Positions 17,220 to 28,845 of a DNA stretch of 64,000 nucleotides are shown here, one piece after another. Each line of letters starts with the position of its first letter. The stretch's first letter is position 1. Source of the DNA: Vicia villosa (lineage: Eukaryota; Streptophyta; Magnoliopsida; Fabales; Fabaceae); NCBI RefSeq assembly GCF_029867415.1, contig NC_081185.1, positions 119,267,987 to 119,331,986 of the forward strand, in the 5' to 3' direction. A program made the translations under genes and the position numbers. The notes beneath the pieces were generated by a model. The model was not told the DNA's origin. It did not search any database and worked only from the letters and a program-made list of their open reading frames with translations.

Positions 17220-18000
17220 TTTGCTAGGGACTTGGAAGAACATACAAGGGTGCGAAAAGAAATTCTCTACTCGTAGCCATCTAGCCGTTTGGGCTTAATG
17301 ATAGTTCTCTTGGGCTTGTTCAAAGGAATTGCATTTGGGCTTTTGCTATCATTTATCATAATAGATTTTGAATATTTTACTAGTTGAGCATTCAAGTGTT
17401 AAGATAGAAGAAACAAAAAACTTGGTAGCCATAAATAAGACATTAAATAACCCAAATCTGCATCTAAATTGCTAGTGCAGACAGTTTCTAGATGAAGATT
17501 GACTATGTGATGTGATGATAGAGGACCACATTTCCAATAATATAAATATTAACATTATCTTAAATAAATACTTTACAACTTGCACATATCTTCCACATGC
17601 CATGTGCTCTCTAGAAAATTTTACACTTCCAATTGTAAGGCATGCTCTATAGTCCATCCATTCGTGCCCACATTAGCTGTCACCCTCAATTAGACCACAA
17701 TATCTTAATTTTTTCAGTAAGTGAAAATAACAGAAAAAATGGATCTTTGTGAAAAAATCTCACAAACTGACTCATCTGACCCTACTATTTAGCTTCAAGT
17801 CGGTATCATCCTAAACTATATAGCATACATATAATAAAATTATAATTATAACTTGTTTTTGATAGAAAAAAAATATCATCGGCATATAACTGCAGAGATT
17901 AATCCCTTATATCAGAGAGAATCGCAATGGACAGTAAACACTGTTGTGTGTCCGACTCGGAAAAAAAAGGATAATGAAACCTTAAAGTATATTGGCTATA
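17220..18000. other. Spacer between Mutator-type relics and the DUF630/632 gene
   Basis: No coding pattern and no clear repeat, apart from three TTTGGGCTT/TTGGGCTT strings at about 17288-17345. Nothing further supported. Confidence 0.45.
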
Positions 18001-18008
18001 AATAATAA

Positions 18009-18014
18009 TTTATT
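18009..18014 (-). terminator. Polyadenylation signal of the DUF630/632 gene
   Basis: Minus-strand AATAAA about 220 bases after the stop codon at 18232, in a U-rich 3' region. A plausible near-upstream element; the cleavage site is not defined. Confidence 0.5.
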
Positions 18015-18231
18015 GATATATTGAAATTTGCAATCCTTTGATACAATAAACCAAGAAATTTTCCTGTACAATAAGAAAATTCCCTTTTACAACAAAATGA
18101 GTGGAAAGCCACAAAATTCTTCATATTTACATTTCTTCAAAATTATAATAACTCAAAAATATTACAAGCAATAAGAGCTTGCCGCCAAAAAAATCCCCAG
18201 CCCTTATAAAGAACTTTAAATTATGTTGTAC

Positions 18232-21200
18232 CTATTTGATGGCGTACGATCGAGTACACACCGAGTCGAGAGCCTCGGTGAACAACGAAGAAAAACTGGT
18301 CAGTGCTTGAAAGACTCCGGGCAAGCCTGTCTGTAGGTTGTTGAGTGTCATTGCTCGTGTTACCTCAACGGCTTTCGAATGCTTCATCATTTCATCTTCA
18401 ACGCGCCTTTGGCATGTTGCTAGTTCTAGTTTTTTCTCGGCGAGTGGATCGCGCGCGTCTAAACCTTGTCCGTTATCAGGCGCGGAGTCAGGAAGGCTAA
18501 TCCCTACCAAAGAATACGAACTGTAAAACTTTCTTTCTATATTCCGTACAGACGAAGCCTTTTTCTCGAGTTCCTTGGAAGCGTTCTCGGTTCGCTTCTT
18601 TATCTTGAGCTCTTCGGCTTGCTTGGAAGATATCACATGGACAACATTGATAAAGCTCTTGATGGCTTCAGACGCAACGGTATCAGGGACACGGTCAAGT
18701 GCAAGCTTCCAGTCGTCAAAAAACATGTCAGCACCAGAGTGGTCCACCCTGTTGTTGACTTTATCGTTATCAACCGGCATAAGACTAAGCTTAAACCAAC
18801 CATGTAGGGAAAGAATAAAGTCCCGTTGAAATTTTATAAGGCGACAAAAACTCGAGTGCCAAGCCGAAACAGCGGATTCAAGGTCACGAGTTGCCTGTCT
18901 GTGCAGTTCAGAAGTTGAATCGCCTCCTCCCGATCTATTCACCAGGCCGCGAACTTGCTGAACTATGTTGCTTTGGACTTCATGGTACTGATGCATTGAT
19001 CTCCACATATACATCATTCTACATTTATCATATCACAAATTCAAAAACATAATAAGATAATCTATGAGATAAATAAAAATTGCATCACAAGCTCATAAAA
19101 TTTCATTTATAAAAATAGTTTAGAAATTTGGAAACAGGACAGCGATACTGACACGTTGACACCGACACGTCAACACCAATAATAATGTTAACAAATGAAA
19201 AATTAAATGTAATCACAAGTATCAGTGTCGGTTTCGGACACCGGCACTGACACGGGCACATCTTATTCAAAGATGTCGGTGCTACAGAGTTAGAAACAGC
19301 TAATGAGTGTTTTGTACCTTAGTTACTTACTTTAACAAACTACCTAACCCATGAATAAATTATTAAATTTTATTGAAATGGAGCCAAAGGGGACAACATA
19401 ACATCTTGACAGGTGCAGTGGTGGCCCAAGATTTGAATATATAAGGAAAGAAACAGTTGGACAGTTTGGTACCTAGAGGCACATGCCATTACACTGCTTA
19501 TGAGGCAGGTAGCATAGCAGAGAGGTAAGTTATAAATAATGCTTTCAACTACCACACAGAATTTTCTTCCACACGAGATAAGTGAGGGGAAAAAATTTGA
19601 AAATATTATCAACCTTTTATAATATTTTAAATTTTTAAAATCATCACATTCCACCATCTTTTGCACAAATTCGGGCATAAATATACGGACACCAGAAACA
19701 CGATACTGACCCGTCGACACCAATAATAATTTGAAAAAATGAATCAATTAGACGTAATCACAAGTGTCGGGGCTACAGAGAAGCAAGGAACAGTATGATT
19801 CTAAATAATGGAAACATAACTAGTGAAGTCTCAAAATAACATTTAATTCATAAAGGGACACAACAAGATCAAATTTGCAGGATTTCTTTTAGCTTACTAT
19901 ATTGAAAATTTTGGGGCCCCATGAATCTATTAAAGTCCATTCATTTTAAGTAGTAGGGACAGTTTAGTGAGATTCTATATGTTTCAATTGTTTTCAAATT
20001 AGATGAATGTTAATCACCACTGTTCTCTTGTTGAAATATGATAAAACCCGTTAGGATAAACAACTGAATTAAGCGTTTATCATATAAGTGCTTATGTGTA
20101 AGTTATTTCTATAACAAAAGACAAAATGAAGCCGAGCTATTTTCATATAAAATAGCATCAGTTGTTTTCATATAAGCTGGTACAAGTTGTTTTCATAAGC
20201 TATATTGAAGAGTGAACGGACATGTTATAAGTTCTTTTCATCTCTCTCGGCGAGTCTTATACTCTTACAAGTGTTTATAACAATAGATAAGTCAATCGAA
20301 CATGCCATTGATTCTATTATACAGGAACTTAATTATTTATCAGTACCAAACATTAAACATAACAGTAAAACAAATGTTGAAGAGGCGTACTTACCCATGA
20401 CAGAGCTCAACAAGCTGAGGAACAAGATCGGAGTCTCTTAGGCCAACAATAGCAGTCGAGGTGGTAGACACCGCTTGTGATGTGACAACAATTAGCGACT
20501 GCAGCTTATTTATGGAAGTCTTGGTTTTGAATATCTTTGCTTCATCGTCTCCTTTGTATTCCTGACTCTGCAGGGCTGACAATTTCTTTTCATGTTCAAT
20601 CTTCACACCTTCTCTAGACTATATTCAATAAGAATTCGTAGAACGTGTTAGCATATACATATCTGGTTCGCAAATCGTATAGTTTTAGCCTTTTAGCCAA
20701 AACAAAAGCAACAAACTTCAGTTTCGTAAAATGAAAGCTAAGTTGGAAATAACATTTATGCGACTTCAAGCATTTTCTATCAATATCCTACCTAGGCAAC
20801 ACTTTTTTCCTTTGAGTGTTGTAGGAAATATGTAGCACCAAGACTTAACATTGAAGCCGGTAATACTTCTTTTCTTTAGTAGGGAATGAACTATGTCGCA
20901 GCGCACCGACCCTTTACATCGAAGGCATGTCAGGTGTCCGCACAGACACATATAGTTACATTCAAATATTTAATTTTTCAAAGTATTACCGGTGTAGACA
21001 TCTCACCGTTGTTTCAGGTGTTTGAGTCTGTGCTTCATAGGTGGAATGTCAAAAAGCAAACTTATTTTTACGGTAACTATAACCATATATACAAGAGACA
21101 TAACTTTGAGTAACTTTCTCAACAATAACAACTATTTAGAAAAGAAGGGAATTAGAGTGTAGAAGTACAAGACAAATAGGTGGATCTAACAAGAAATGAA

Positions 21201-23270
21201 AAGATGAAAGCTGTGTAAATGTGAAACTGAAAAGACATCATAAGTGTTACATATCTAGCATTATTAAAAACAAAATCCAGAATAAAAAAGGTTGGCCGGT
21301 TGGTCCCAACCAACCAAACATTAGGGGCTATTTTGGTCAATACACAAGGCAAGAAAAAAAAAAGGGAAGAAGATGGAGGATGTCATTTTCACACTAAATA
21401 AACAGTCAAATTCTGCTGTGACCTTACGCTACCGAAATCCAACAGCACACTGCACTACACTGCATAGTGCATAGCCTCACTCATTTCATTTTCCTTTACT
21501 CTTTCACTGTCTCAAAAAATGGCTAGAAAATTACCTTGACTTCATCATAGAGCTTCTTCTCCCAAGCCAAAAGCCGTTCTAAAGACGAGCAGAGACTCTT
21601 CAGACCGCCCGGTTCATCCAAAGAACCAGGTTCGAGCCGGTACTTCACCGCCAAAGGTGGTTTTGAGGTCCAAGTTGAGCTCAGGCTGCTCAATAGACTA
21701 TTTGAGTGATACACAGTTTCTGCAATTAAAGATCGAATCAAATCGTCGAATTCAAATCTACCAATAACAAAGATAAATACTTGAAAAATTAATCAAATTT
21801 GTTCGATTCAAAGCAATTAAAACTAGCCAAGAATTTCCTATGAATTGTAATAAAAGAAACATGGATAAAATTGAGAGAATGAATGAATGAAATTGAAGAT
21901 TACTACTCACTCCTCAATTGCCTGAAACTTCGATCAAGCTGAGCTTTACTAATCTCAAGCATCTCAGAAACTTGATCTCCAGCAACAGCAGCTTTATCGA
22001 AATTCTCCTTAATCGAATCCACAATCTCCTTCAAATCTCTATGTCTCACAACCATTTTCATATCAATTACCCCTTCACCCGTCGAAGAAGACGATGCTAC
22101 ATCGTCCGATTTCCCCACCGCCGCAACATATCCCTTTGCAGCCGCAGACGATGACCCGAAATTCGATCTAGTCCCAATCTCAGACCTTGACTCAACATCC
22201 CCATCAACCCCATCGTCATCTTCTTCATCCTCTTCGTCGTCCTCCTCGGAAGATGAAGTTGTGCTGTAATGATCTCCCCATTCACTACACTCAACTTCCT
22301 CTCGTTCCGTCTCCGTGTGTTGTTCATCCAAATGATGATGACTAGGATTCTTCTGAACCGTTGCGAGTTTTCTGTTGAAGTAATCATACTCTGATCTCTC
22401 AGAATCAAATCCTTCTACTTCATGTGCTGTTAGATTAGGATAACGTTGTTGCTGTTGTTGTTGATATGTTTGTATTTGTGGCTGTTGAGGTTGTTGTCGT
22501 TGTTGTTGTTGTTGATGTTGTTGCTGAGGTTGTTGTCGGGAATAAGGAATTTCACTATTTCGTGACTTGAAAGAGAATTGTGAAGTAGCATCTTCTTGGT
22601 CGTGTTCGTGTTCGTGCTCGTGCTCTCGATCGAAGTAATCGGAGCCCGGTGGCGGTGGAGGAGGAGGGTAGAAATTCTCCCAGTTCCAAACTGAGGAAGT
22701 TTGAGAAGGGGTGGAAGAGTATGTAGAGTGTGCTGTAGGGAAGAAACCCGGAGCAAAATTGTTGGAGAAGTTGCTTCGAGGTGTAGAAGAAGGGCTTGAA
22801 TCGGAGAGAATGTGAGGGAGCTTCGGAGCCGGTGGTTTACGGCGGCGAGGGTGGTGGTGTTCATTTGTGGATGAAGAGAGAATGTGAGGGAGTTTTGAGG
22901 AGGTTATTGTTGGAGAAGGTGAAGGTTGAAACGGTTGCTGCGGCGGAGGACGGTGGTGGAAGGAAGACGGTGAAGGAGACGGTGGTTGTGGTTTTGGTGG
23001 ATGGTGGAACGTTTTTGTGGCGGTGGTGGGGGTAGGGGTGGTTGTTTTATGGTTGATGAACACGGCGGGGGTGTTATCGGAGACGGAAAGAGGCTCACCG
23101 GCGGCGAATGTAGAGAGAGCAGAACCAGTGAGGCGAAGTGAACGGCAGTAGTCGGAGTGTGCAGCGGCGAGATGGTGACGCGCGTAAACAGCTTCCTTCA
23201 TGAGACGGCGACGGTCTTTGCACCGCCGTACAGTGTCTTCGTTTTCCAGCTTCGACGCCGCGCAACCCAT
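18232..23270 (-). CDS. DUF630/DUF632 protein (NRG2 / ROLLING AND ERECT LEAF 2-like), four exons, 851 aa
   Basis: Exons: 23270-21911, 21719-21535, 20618-20395, 19018-18232; all introns are GT..AG and the joined frame is 2556 nt. Joins read [30 protein letters not shown] and [18 protein letters not shown]630 is residues 1-60, beginning [20 protein letters not shown], with an N-myristoylation signal at Gly2. A long Pro/Ser/Thr-rich linker, Gln-rich tracts and an acidic run ([16 protein letters not shown]) follow. DUF632 runs from about residue 404 ([22 protein letters not shown]) to about 750, then a Lys/Glu helical tail to residue 851. Arabidopsis NRG2 acts in nitrate signalling and interacts with NLP7; other members affect leaf shape. 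Which role applies here is unknown. Often mis-annotated as bZIP. Looks intact. Introns 2 and 3 carry short dispersed repeats. Confidence 0.95.
19133..19290 (-). repeat. Dispersed GTGTCGG-rich repeat, copy 1 (intron 3)
   Basis: Contains GACACGTTGACACCGACACG, CACCAATAATAAT, TAATCACAAGTATCAGTGTC, then GACACCGGCACTGACACG and a GTGCTACAGAG end. Shares the order of these blocks with the copy at 19676-19790 and, reversed, with the one at 20921-21046. Confidence 0.75.
19676..19790 (-). repeat. Dispersed GTGTCGG-rich repeat, copy 2 (intron 3)
   Basis: Contains CGATACTGACCCGTCGACACC, AATAATAATTTGAAAAAATGA, GACGTAATCACAAGTGTCGG and GGCTACAGAG. Compared with copy 1 it lacks about 70 bases between two GTGTCGG strings, consistent with an internal deletion between short direct repeats. 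Confidence 0.75.
20921..21046 (+). repeat. Dispersed GTGTCGG-rich repeat, copy 3 (intron 2, opposite orientation)
   Basis: Reads AGGTGTCCGCACAGACACA, AGTTACATTCAAATATTTAA, TTTTCAAAGTATTACCGGTG, TAGACATCTCACCGTTG and CTGTGCTTCATAG: the reverse of copies 1 and 2, more diverged. Lies in the intron between exons 2 and 3 of the DUF630/632 gene. Confidence 0.6.
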
Positions 23271-23849
23271 ACTAAACCAAACTTAGAAACGGTGGCGCGT
23301 GGGTGTTTATGTTATCGCGCGTGGTTTTATTTTTAAGGAGGAAGTGAAGGAAAAGACATTGTAGTGAGTGTTGCGAAGTGTTTGGTGTTTGAAGTTGTTG
23401 AAGTGTGTTTTAGTTTCAACAAGTGCCAATTTTTTAGTTGCTTTATTTGATTTTCATCGACTATGTTTGTATTTGGTGGATTTATTTATTTATGTATTGT
23501 GGTGAAATAAAAGAAAGGTATGATGGTGGATGAATGGAGAAATAATAAATTTTCAATGGTGTAATGATTTTTGGTATTATTTTATTTGAAGTTTTAAGAA
23601 CTACTGATGTGGAAAGTGTTGGAGCTTTTAAGCCAAGATTGTTAACGCCAATTTCATATTTTTTGTTTTGTTTATAGTACCTAATAGGGCGACGGTCATA
23701 TATTTAGTTTTCCTTTAGCTAAAAAAAATAGAGATTAATAAAGAGGTGTGAAAAACTGTTGAAGATAGTGTGGTGGATGATTTCTTTTTAAGGATACATA
23801 ATGGAAAGTGGTTTTTTTTTTTTTTTTACGTATTAGTGTTTGAGGATTG
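23271..23849. other. Upstream region of the DUF630/632 gene
   Basis: Minus-strand promoter side of the gene. TTAAAAATAAAA at about 23322-23333 could serve as a weak TATA region. A poly(T) run lies at 23811-23826. No other feature supported. Confidence 0.4.
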
Positions 23850-24523
23850 GGTTTGTAGTCGGTAGTAAAGACTATCTCTTACGCGTTCGTGACTTCTATA
23901 GCTCAATCTTGGATATTACAAAATTATATATTGAGACATAATGGGATATATGGTATGGACCATGATTTCGATAGAGTTTTGGATGGTCTTACTGTTGTGG
24001 TTTTAGATATTGACCTTAACGGTTTTGCTAGAGGAAACACAACATGTTTTGACGAGTGCCCTTTTTAGTAAAAGTGTTCAGGACATGGATGTTAAGTTTG
24101 ACATTACCATACGATAGAAAGTAGTTTTTGGTTGTTTGAAAGCAGCACATGCTCAAGATTTCCTCATTGTTATCCCTATTAACGATTTAGGCTAACATAT
24201 GTCCCCGATAGAGTATCACACCATCCTTAAATACCAGCTTATGATTGACTTATTTCCTATTGATGCGATTTGCCCTGTTTGCCTCAAGGCGTGCTTGCGT
24301 ACATTTGAAAAACATATTCATTTCAAGGATTCAAAGACCGACATGACTTGGTTAGAGATGTCTTATTTAATATATTTAGGCGTGTTAAGGTATCTGTGAA
24401 GAAAGAGGCGCTTGTGAATTTCCTTATTGACCCATAGGAGGGGATATTGACTCTTAGACCATCAGATATTCTAGTGTATGGGTGAGTATGAGGGAAGCAT
24501 GCATGTGTAGACTTGGCTTAGAG
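23850..24523 (+). pseudogene. Relic of a multi-copy plant protein, cut by LTR-1 of the tandem array
   Basis: Frames that change several times give DHDFDRVLDGLTVVVLDIDL, LKYQLMIDLFPIDAICPVC (with a CxxC pair), then FKDRHDLVRDVLFNIFRR, VSVKKEALVNFLIDP, TLRPSDILVYG and KHACVDLA, where the LTR begins. I know this ending from an abundant legume protein often labelled auxilin-like or reverse-transcriptase-associated, which normally continues with a VSP motif after VDLTG. Several stops and frameshifts show it was already dead; the LTR element inserted into it. Function unknown. Confidence 0.55.
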
Positions 24524-26858
24524 TGTAACACCCCATATTTTCTAATTTTAATTTAATCGAAAATTAAATTATTATTTAGAATTATTTGGTATTTTGTTGA
24601 ATTATTGGAGAATTATGGATTAAGGGTCATTGGGCCGGATGGTGAGATTAGTAGTATGGGGGTGCTAAGTGAGTAAGCAAATTTACTAATTATTTTATGG
24701 TTTCATAAAATAAAGGAAATAAGGAAAAAAAAGAGTCAGAACGTGGAAAATGAGAAGTGGAAGAGAAGAGCTGAGGAACGTAAAGAGGAACCAAAGAGGA
24801 AGAGGACCAAAGATCAAGAATTTGGCTAAGGTAAGGGGGGACTCTTCCAATTATCATCTCTTATCGTGTTATGAATGATAGGGCATGATTAGGGATATTG
24901 TTTGGGTCAATTTGATCATATGTCAGGGTCAGGTTTTGGGATAATTTTAATAGAAGTGAATAATTGATGAATACCTCTGTGAATTCTATATAGAATTGTA
25001 TGTTAATTGATGTTTGTGTTGTGGGTATTGTATCAGTTGTTGTGTTGTTGTGTTCTTCCATGAACACTGAATCTGAATTATGGGTTTCCAATAATTGTAT
25101 AGAAAGTTAGGTTTTAATGTGTAAAACTGACATAGGATAATAGATTGATGAAATTGGATGAATACCATATGTTAATGTATGAAAAGATGGTGTTTTAAAC
25201 CTAAATTCGTAGCCTGTTATGAGTGAAAACGAGTGGAAAACAGACTGGTGCGAAATTGCATATTTTTGGAGAAATACTGGTGTTTTGCGTATGGAATTCT
25301 GGCATACGCGTATGGGATGAGGCCATACGCGTATGGGTCTGTTGATACTCGTATGGGAATTTTCAGTGTAAATTTAGTTCTGCTGATTTGCGTATGGGAT
25401 GATTGATACGCGTATGGGTTTGGGTGATACGCGTATGGGAGGTGCCATACGCGTATGGGTTCTGTGTGTAAAAATTTTGTTTTGTGATTTTCTTCGAAAG
25501 TTCAATGATGCGTAACTTTTGATCCGTAACTCTGTTTTTAGTGCCGTTTCGAGTATGATGAACCTTATGAGATAACCTATGAGTTTAAATGATAAAATGA
25601 GGTGTAGCTTTCAATTAATTTTGAATTATGAATTTATTGCTTGATGAATGATGTATTGTACATATATATGATGAGATATGACAATACATGCTATGTTTTA
25701 AACATGATTCGTATGATGATTTTGTTTGATTGTGTAATGGAACTCATGATATATTTCATGTGATGATATGAGTATGATGTGAATACTTTGTTCGTTTGAT
25801 GGATGATATATTGTTGACATATGTGATGAGATGTGACAATATAAGACGTGTTGAAAACATGATTATGTGATGATTGTTGAGAATTGTACAATGATGATTG
25901 ACTTGTTTTGGAAGATGTGAATACATGTTTTTTCTTACTTTTGATGATGATGATTAGTGTAATACATGTATGTTCTGTAATGATGGTAATGATGATTGAT
26001 TTGTGATGAATGATGTTAATGTATATATGAACATGCTTAATAATGATGATGATGATGATGAAATGAGTATAGATGATGCTACTCATAGAATGGTGATGAT
26101 GAAAGTATGTTATATATATATTTGCATGCATTCATAAACATTGATGAGGGCTGAATCCTATATGATGAGAGGATTCAGTGAAGGGCAGAATTCCCATTGT
26201 GTGGAATTTGTGCTGGCAGGGCCGTATCTGGATGATGATAGATCGGTCGGTGGATGATTTCCACTGGTGATGTTTGGTACCACATGCATAGAGTCAGTTG
26301 CATTCATATGCATGAATTTGATAACATGACTGAATGTATTTCCTTGTTATGTTTTGGTGTTATGTGTTTGTGTAGTGATGGATAATCTGGATATAGATGA
26401 GTTGGGTGAATAATATAACTATTGATGTACTGTTATTTATAATGCAATAATATTTGTTAATTGCGAATGAGACTCACCCTTACACTATATTTTTCAGATT
26501 GAGGATAGCGGCTCCGACTCGGTGAGGATTAGCTCATGAGTCGATATGTTGTTTAGCGTCGGGTCATGCTCTGATAGGTGTAACACTGGGGGAAACGCTG
26601 TTTTTGAGTTTATGATAATAACTCATTTTTGTTTAATTTATTTGAGGATTAATACATCGATGATGTGATGTAATTTGATGATGTTATTCCGCTGTGTCAA
26701 CATGATATATTATGAAGTATGAGTTATAATGAAATATTCCTTAGTGAATGCATGACATATGACCGATGTTGTTTATTTTATTTATGAATTGTGACACTCT
26801 TGTGCATGTTACTCTGATTTATGTAATTAATTGCCGCGGGATTTAGAAGGGTGTTACA
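24524..26858 (+). repeat. LTR-1 of a Tekay-type Ty3-gypsy tandem array (2335 bp)
   Basis: Begins TGTAACACC and ends GGTGTTACA, perfect inverted ends, and is followed four bases later by an initiator tRNA-Met primer-binding site. Contains the CATACGCGTATG cluster (25287-25459), a (GAT)6 tract at 26044 and a non-coding TGATGATG-rich stretch. The minus-strand frame at 25691-26131 is a His/Ile/Tyr artefact of this composition. Nearly identical to LTR-2 and LTR-3. The five bases before it (TAGAG) would be the left target duplication; the right side is lost. Confidence 0.9.
25287..25459 (+). repeat. Cluster of eight CGTATGG motifs, most within ATACGCGTAT palindromes (LTR-1)
   Basis: Eight GCGTATGG/TCGTATGG motifs in about 173 bp; three are the full palindrome CATACGCGTATG, two read GATACGCGTATG and one GATACTCGTATG. 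Spacing is irregular, 15-60 bp. Same cluster in LTR-2 (31011-31183) and LTR-3 (36750-36922). Possible regulatory sites of the LTR promoter. Confidence 0.85.
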
Positions 26859-26862
26859 ATAG

Positions 26863-26880
26863 TGGTATCAGAGCCTGGTT
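26863..26880 (+). other. Primer-binding site of internal copy 1
   Basis: TGGTATCAGAGCCTGGTT, complementary to the 3' end of initiator tRNA-Met, four bases after the LTR end. Confidence 0.9.
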
Positions 26881-28317
26881 GGTCCGTCCGGCCAATTGTT
26901 GAGTCAGTTGAGTTGCACGACAGTTGAATACTGTCGGCATATTATCCCTTGGTACGCGACACGTGAGTGAATCACTGTTGGTACTTGGTTATTTGTTGCG
27001 AAAGTTGGTTTGAAACAAGTGGGGGAGAAGCTTCGCTTCTCGGTTATGTTTCAGTTATAAGATGATTGATTCAGTAGGCTGTTGTTGGCAACAGTGCAAG
27101 CGTTGTTGGAGTTTGTTGTTTCCCGAATTGAAGGTGACTTGGAAATAGGACTTGGCTGGTAATTTAGTTTGAGCATCTTGAGGGAGGATGATTATATGCA
27201 ATTGATGATTATTTGTAGGAGAGGAAAATTAGAAGGTTGCAATGTATCAGCTCTGCTGAGGGGCTGCGAAGTTGTCAGTTGAATATCCTTGCAACTCAGA
27301 AGAAGTTCAGCTGCAAGTTGCAAGGAGGTTTGCGATCGTAAGGTTTCAGAAATCGCACTTCGGCGATGGGATGTGTTGCTCAAGTTATAAGAATGTTTGG
27401 AAGTGAAGAGATATGATAAGGGGCTGTTTGGAATGTGATCGATTTGAAGAGAATGAGTTTTGGAGTGAGATTTTCGTAAGCAAAACGCAGGAAAATTGTT
27501 GAATAGCTGCAGAACTTCGAAAATTCATAACTGGAGTTCTGGACATCCGATTTGAGTTCTGTTTGAATCGTCGGAAAGCTAACAAGATGAACTTTGTTAT
27601 AAAAATGGTTGCAGCAGCTGTAACATAATTAATTGTGTCAGAATGACATTGGAAAGAGGTGAAGTTACGGTTACTCTTGTTCTTAGAACTAGAATTATTG
27701 GTACTGCACGGGATTTCAGTGCCAGCGTTGGACGGATTGAAGGAATAATTAAAAGGTTGTTGAGAAGTAATTTTAAGAATTGAATATACCATTTGAAGAG
27801 TTTTGGGAATACCGTATAGAGCGTTGCTGCATGATGTCGATGTTGCATTTTGGATGACGTTGGAAAATTCATATCTTGAGTTCCGAGTGTCGGATTAATG
27901 TGCCGTTTGATACTACGAAGAGGAGGGATTATGTTATACTTTATGGGAGAGTCATAAATACAGTAGGGTGACCCTATGAGGAGAGGTGCTGAAGTCGGTT
28001 ATGGAAGCGTGAAACTTGTTGAATAAGAATGCCTATTGTCGGATTGTTTGAAACGAAGTTGAGTAGAATATGTTGTCGATGAATAAGTTGATGAGGTATT
28101 CGGTAATGAAGATGACTTGAGTACCGATGGATTTTAGTGAGAAGTGAATTAGTAGTAAAGATTGAATAAACTTTAGAACTCTTGGAATCGTATTTGTGAT
28201 GGCAAAGTAACGACAGGTATAAAAGAAGTATTGTAGAGAATTTCTAACATCTGTTGATGTGAGGAAGACTTTGTTGAGATTCCGAGTGGAATGATATTTG
28301 GACGTGAAGGATGTTAT

Positions 28318-28845
28318 GGAATTTGAATTAAAACCACGAGTTATGAATGTTGTCTTGGTCTTGCAGGTTGATTGTATGGTTCAAGATTCGAAGTGTTTAG
28401 TGATCATAAGAGTTGGAGTACCTCTGTGATCAGAAAGGGCCTAATATGAGGCGGCAGAGATTATTAGAGTATATTTTTTTTGGATTATGAGTTTGGTTTG
28501 AATTACCATCCTAATAAGGAAAATGTTGTGCTATTATGTTGTGTAGGAATTCTTTAAAAATGTCGGTGTTAATGGTGAATGAGTTGGATTTAATTGGACA
28601 ATTTTGAGACTTGAGTTGGTATGCGAATGCACTCCTAATAGTGTTAGATTGGGCATGCTAGGAGATGACTAGTGGTATTCTTGACGAGATTAGAGAAGGT
28701 CAGGAAGATGATGTTGAGTTGATTGATAGGTTGACTTTGAATTACCAAGGTAGAGGCGGTGAATTCAGAATCGACGAGAATAGTATAATGAGGTTGAGTG
28801 ATTGGATTTGTGTTCATGATGTTTTGAGCTTCGACAGAATATTCT
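28318..28845 (+). pseudogene. Decayed RNase H - integrase N-terminal segment, copy 1
   Basis: RNase H strings GSRFEVFSDHKS and DYEFGLNYHPNKENVV are in shifted frames, separated by stops. Then an open piece of 60 codons (28665-28845) matches the linker before the integrase zinc finger of Tekay/Del chromoviruses (EGQ..D...DRL....G.FR.DENG.LR...R.CV). It stops before the HHCC finger. Dead, and nearly identical to copy 2. Confidence 0.7.

Noticed and set aside
19370..19747. 125-codon minus-strand frame
   Set aside because: Lies within intron 3 of the DUF630/632 gene, overlaps dispersed repeat sequence and has no recognisable domain.
22430..22864. Asn-rich minus-strand frame
   Set aside because: Shifted reading of the Gln-rich tract of the DUF630/632 protein.
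25691..26131. His/Ile-rich minus-strand frame present three times (also 31415-31870, 37154-37615)
   Set aside because: Arises from TGATGATG-rich LTR sequence; repeated only because the LTR is repeated.
26863..26880. tRNA-Met gene fragment
   Set aside because: It is an 18-base retrotransposon primer-binding site with no tRNA body.
27192..27872. Minus-strand frames in the array interior
   Set aside because: No protein family, antisense to the element, no start or regulatory context; present twice only through duplication.
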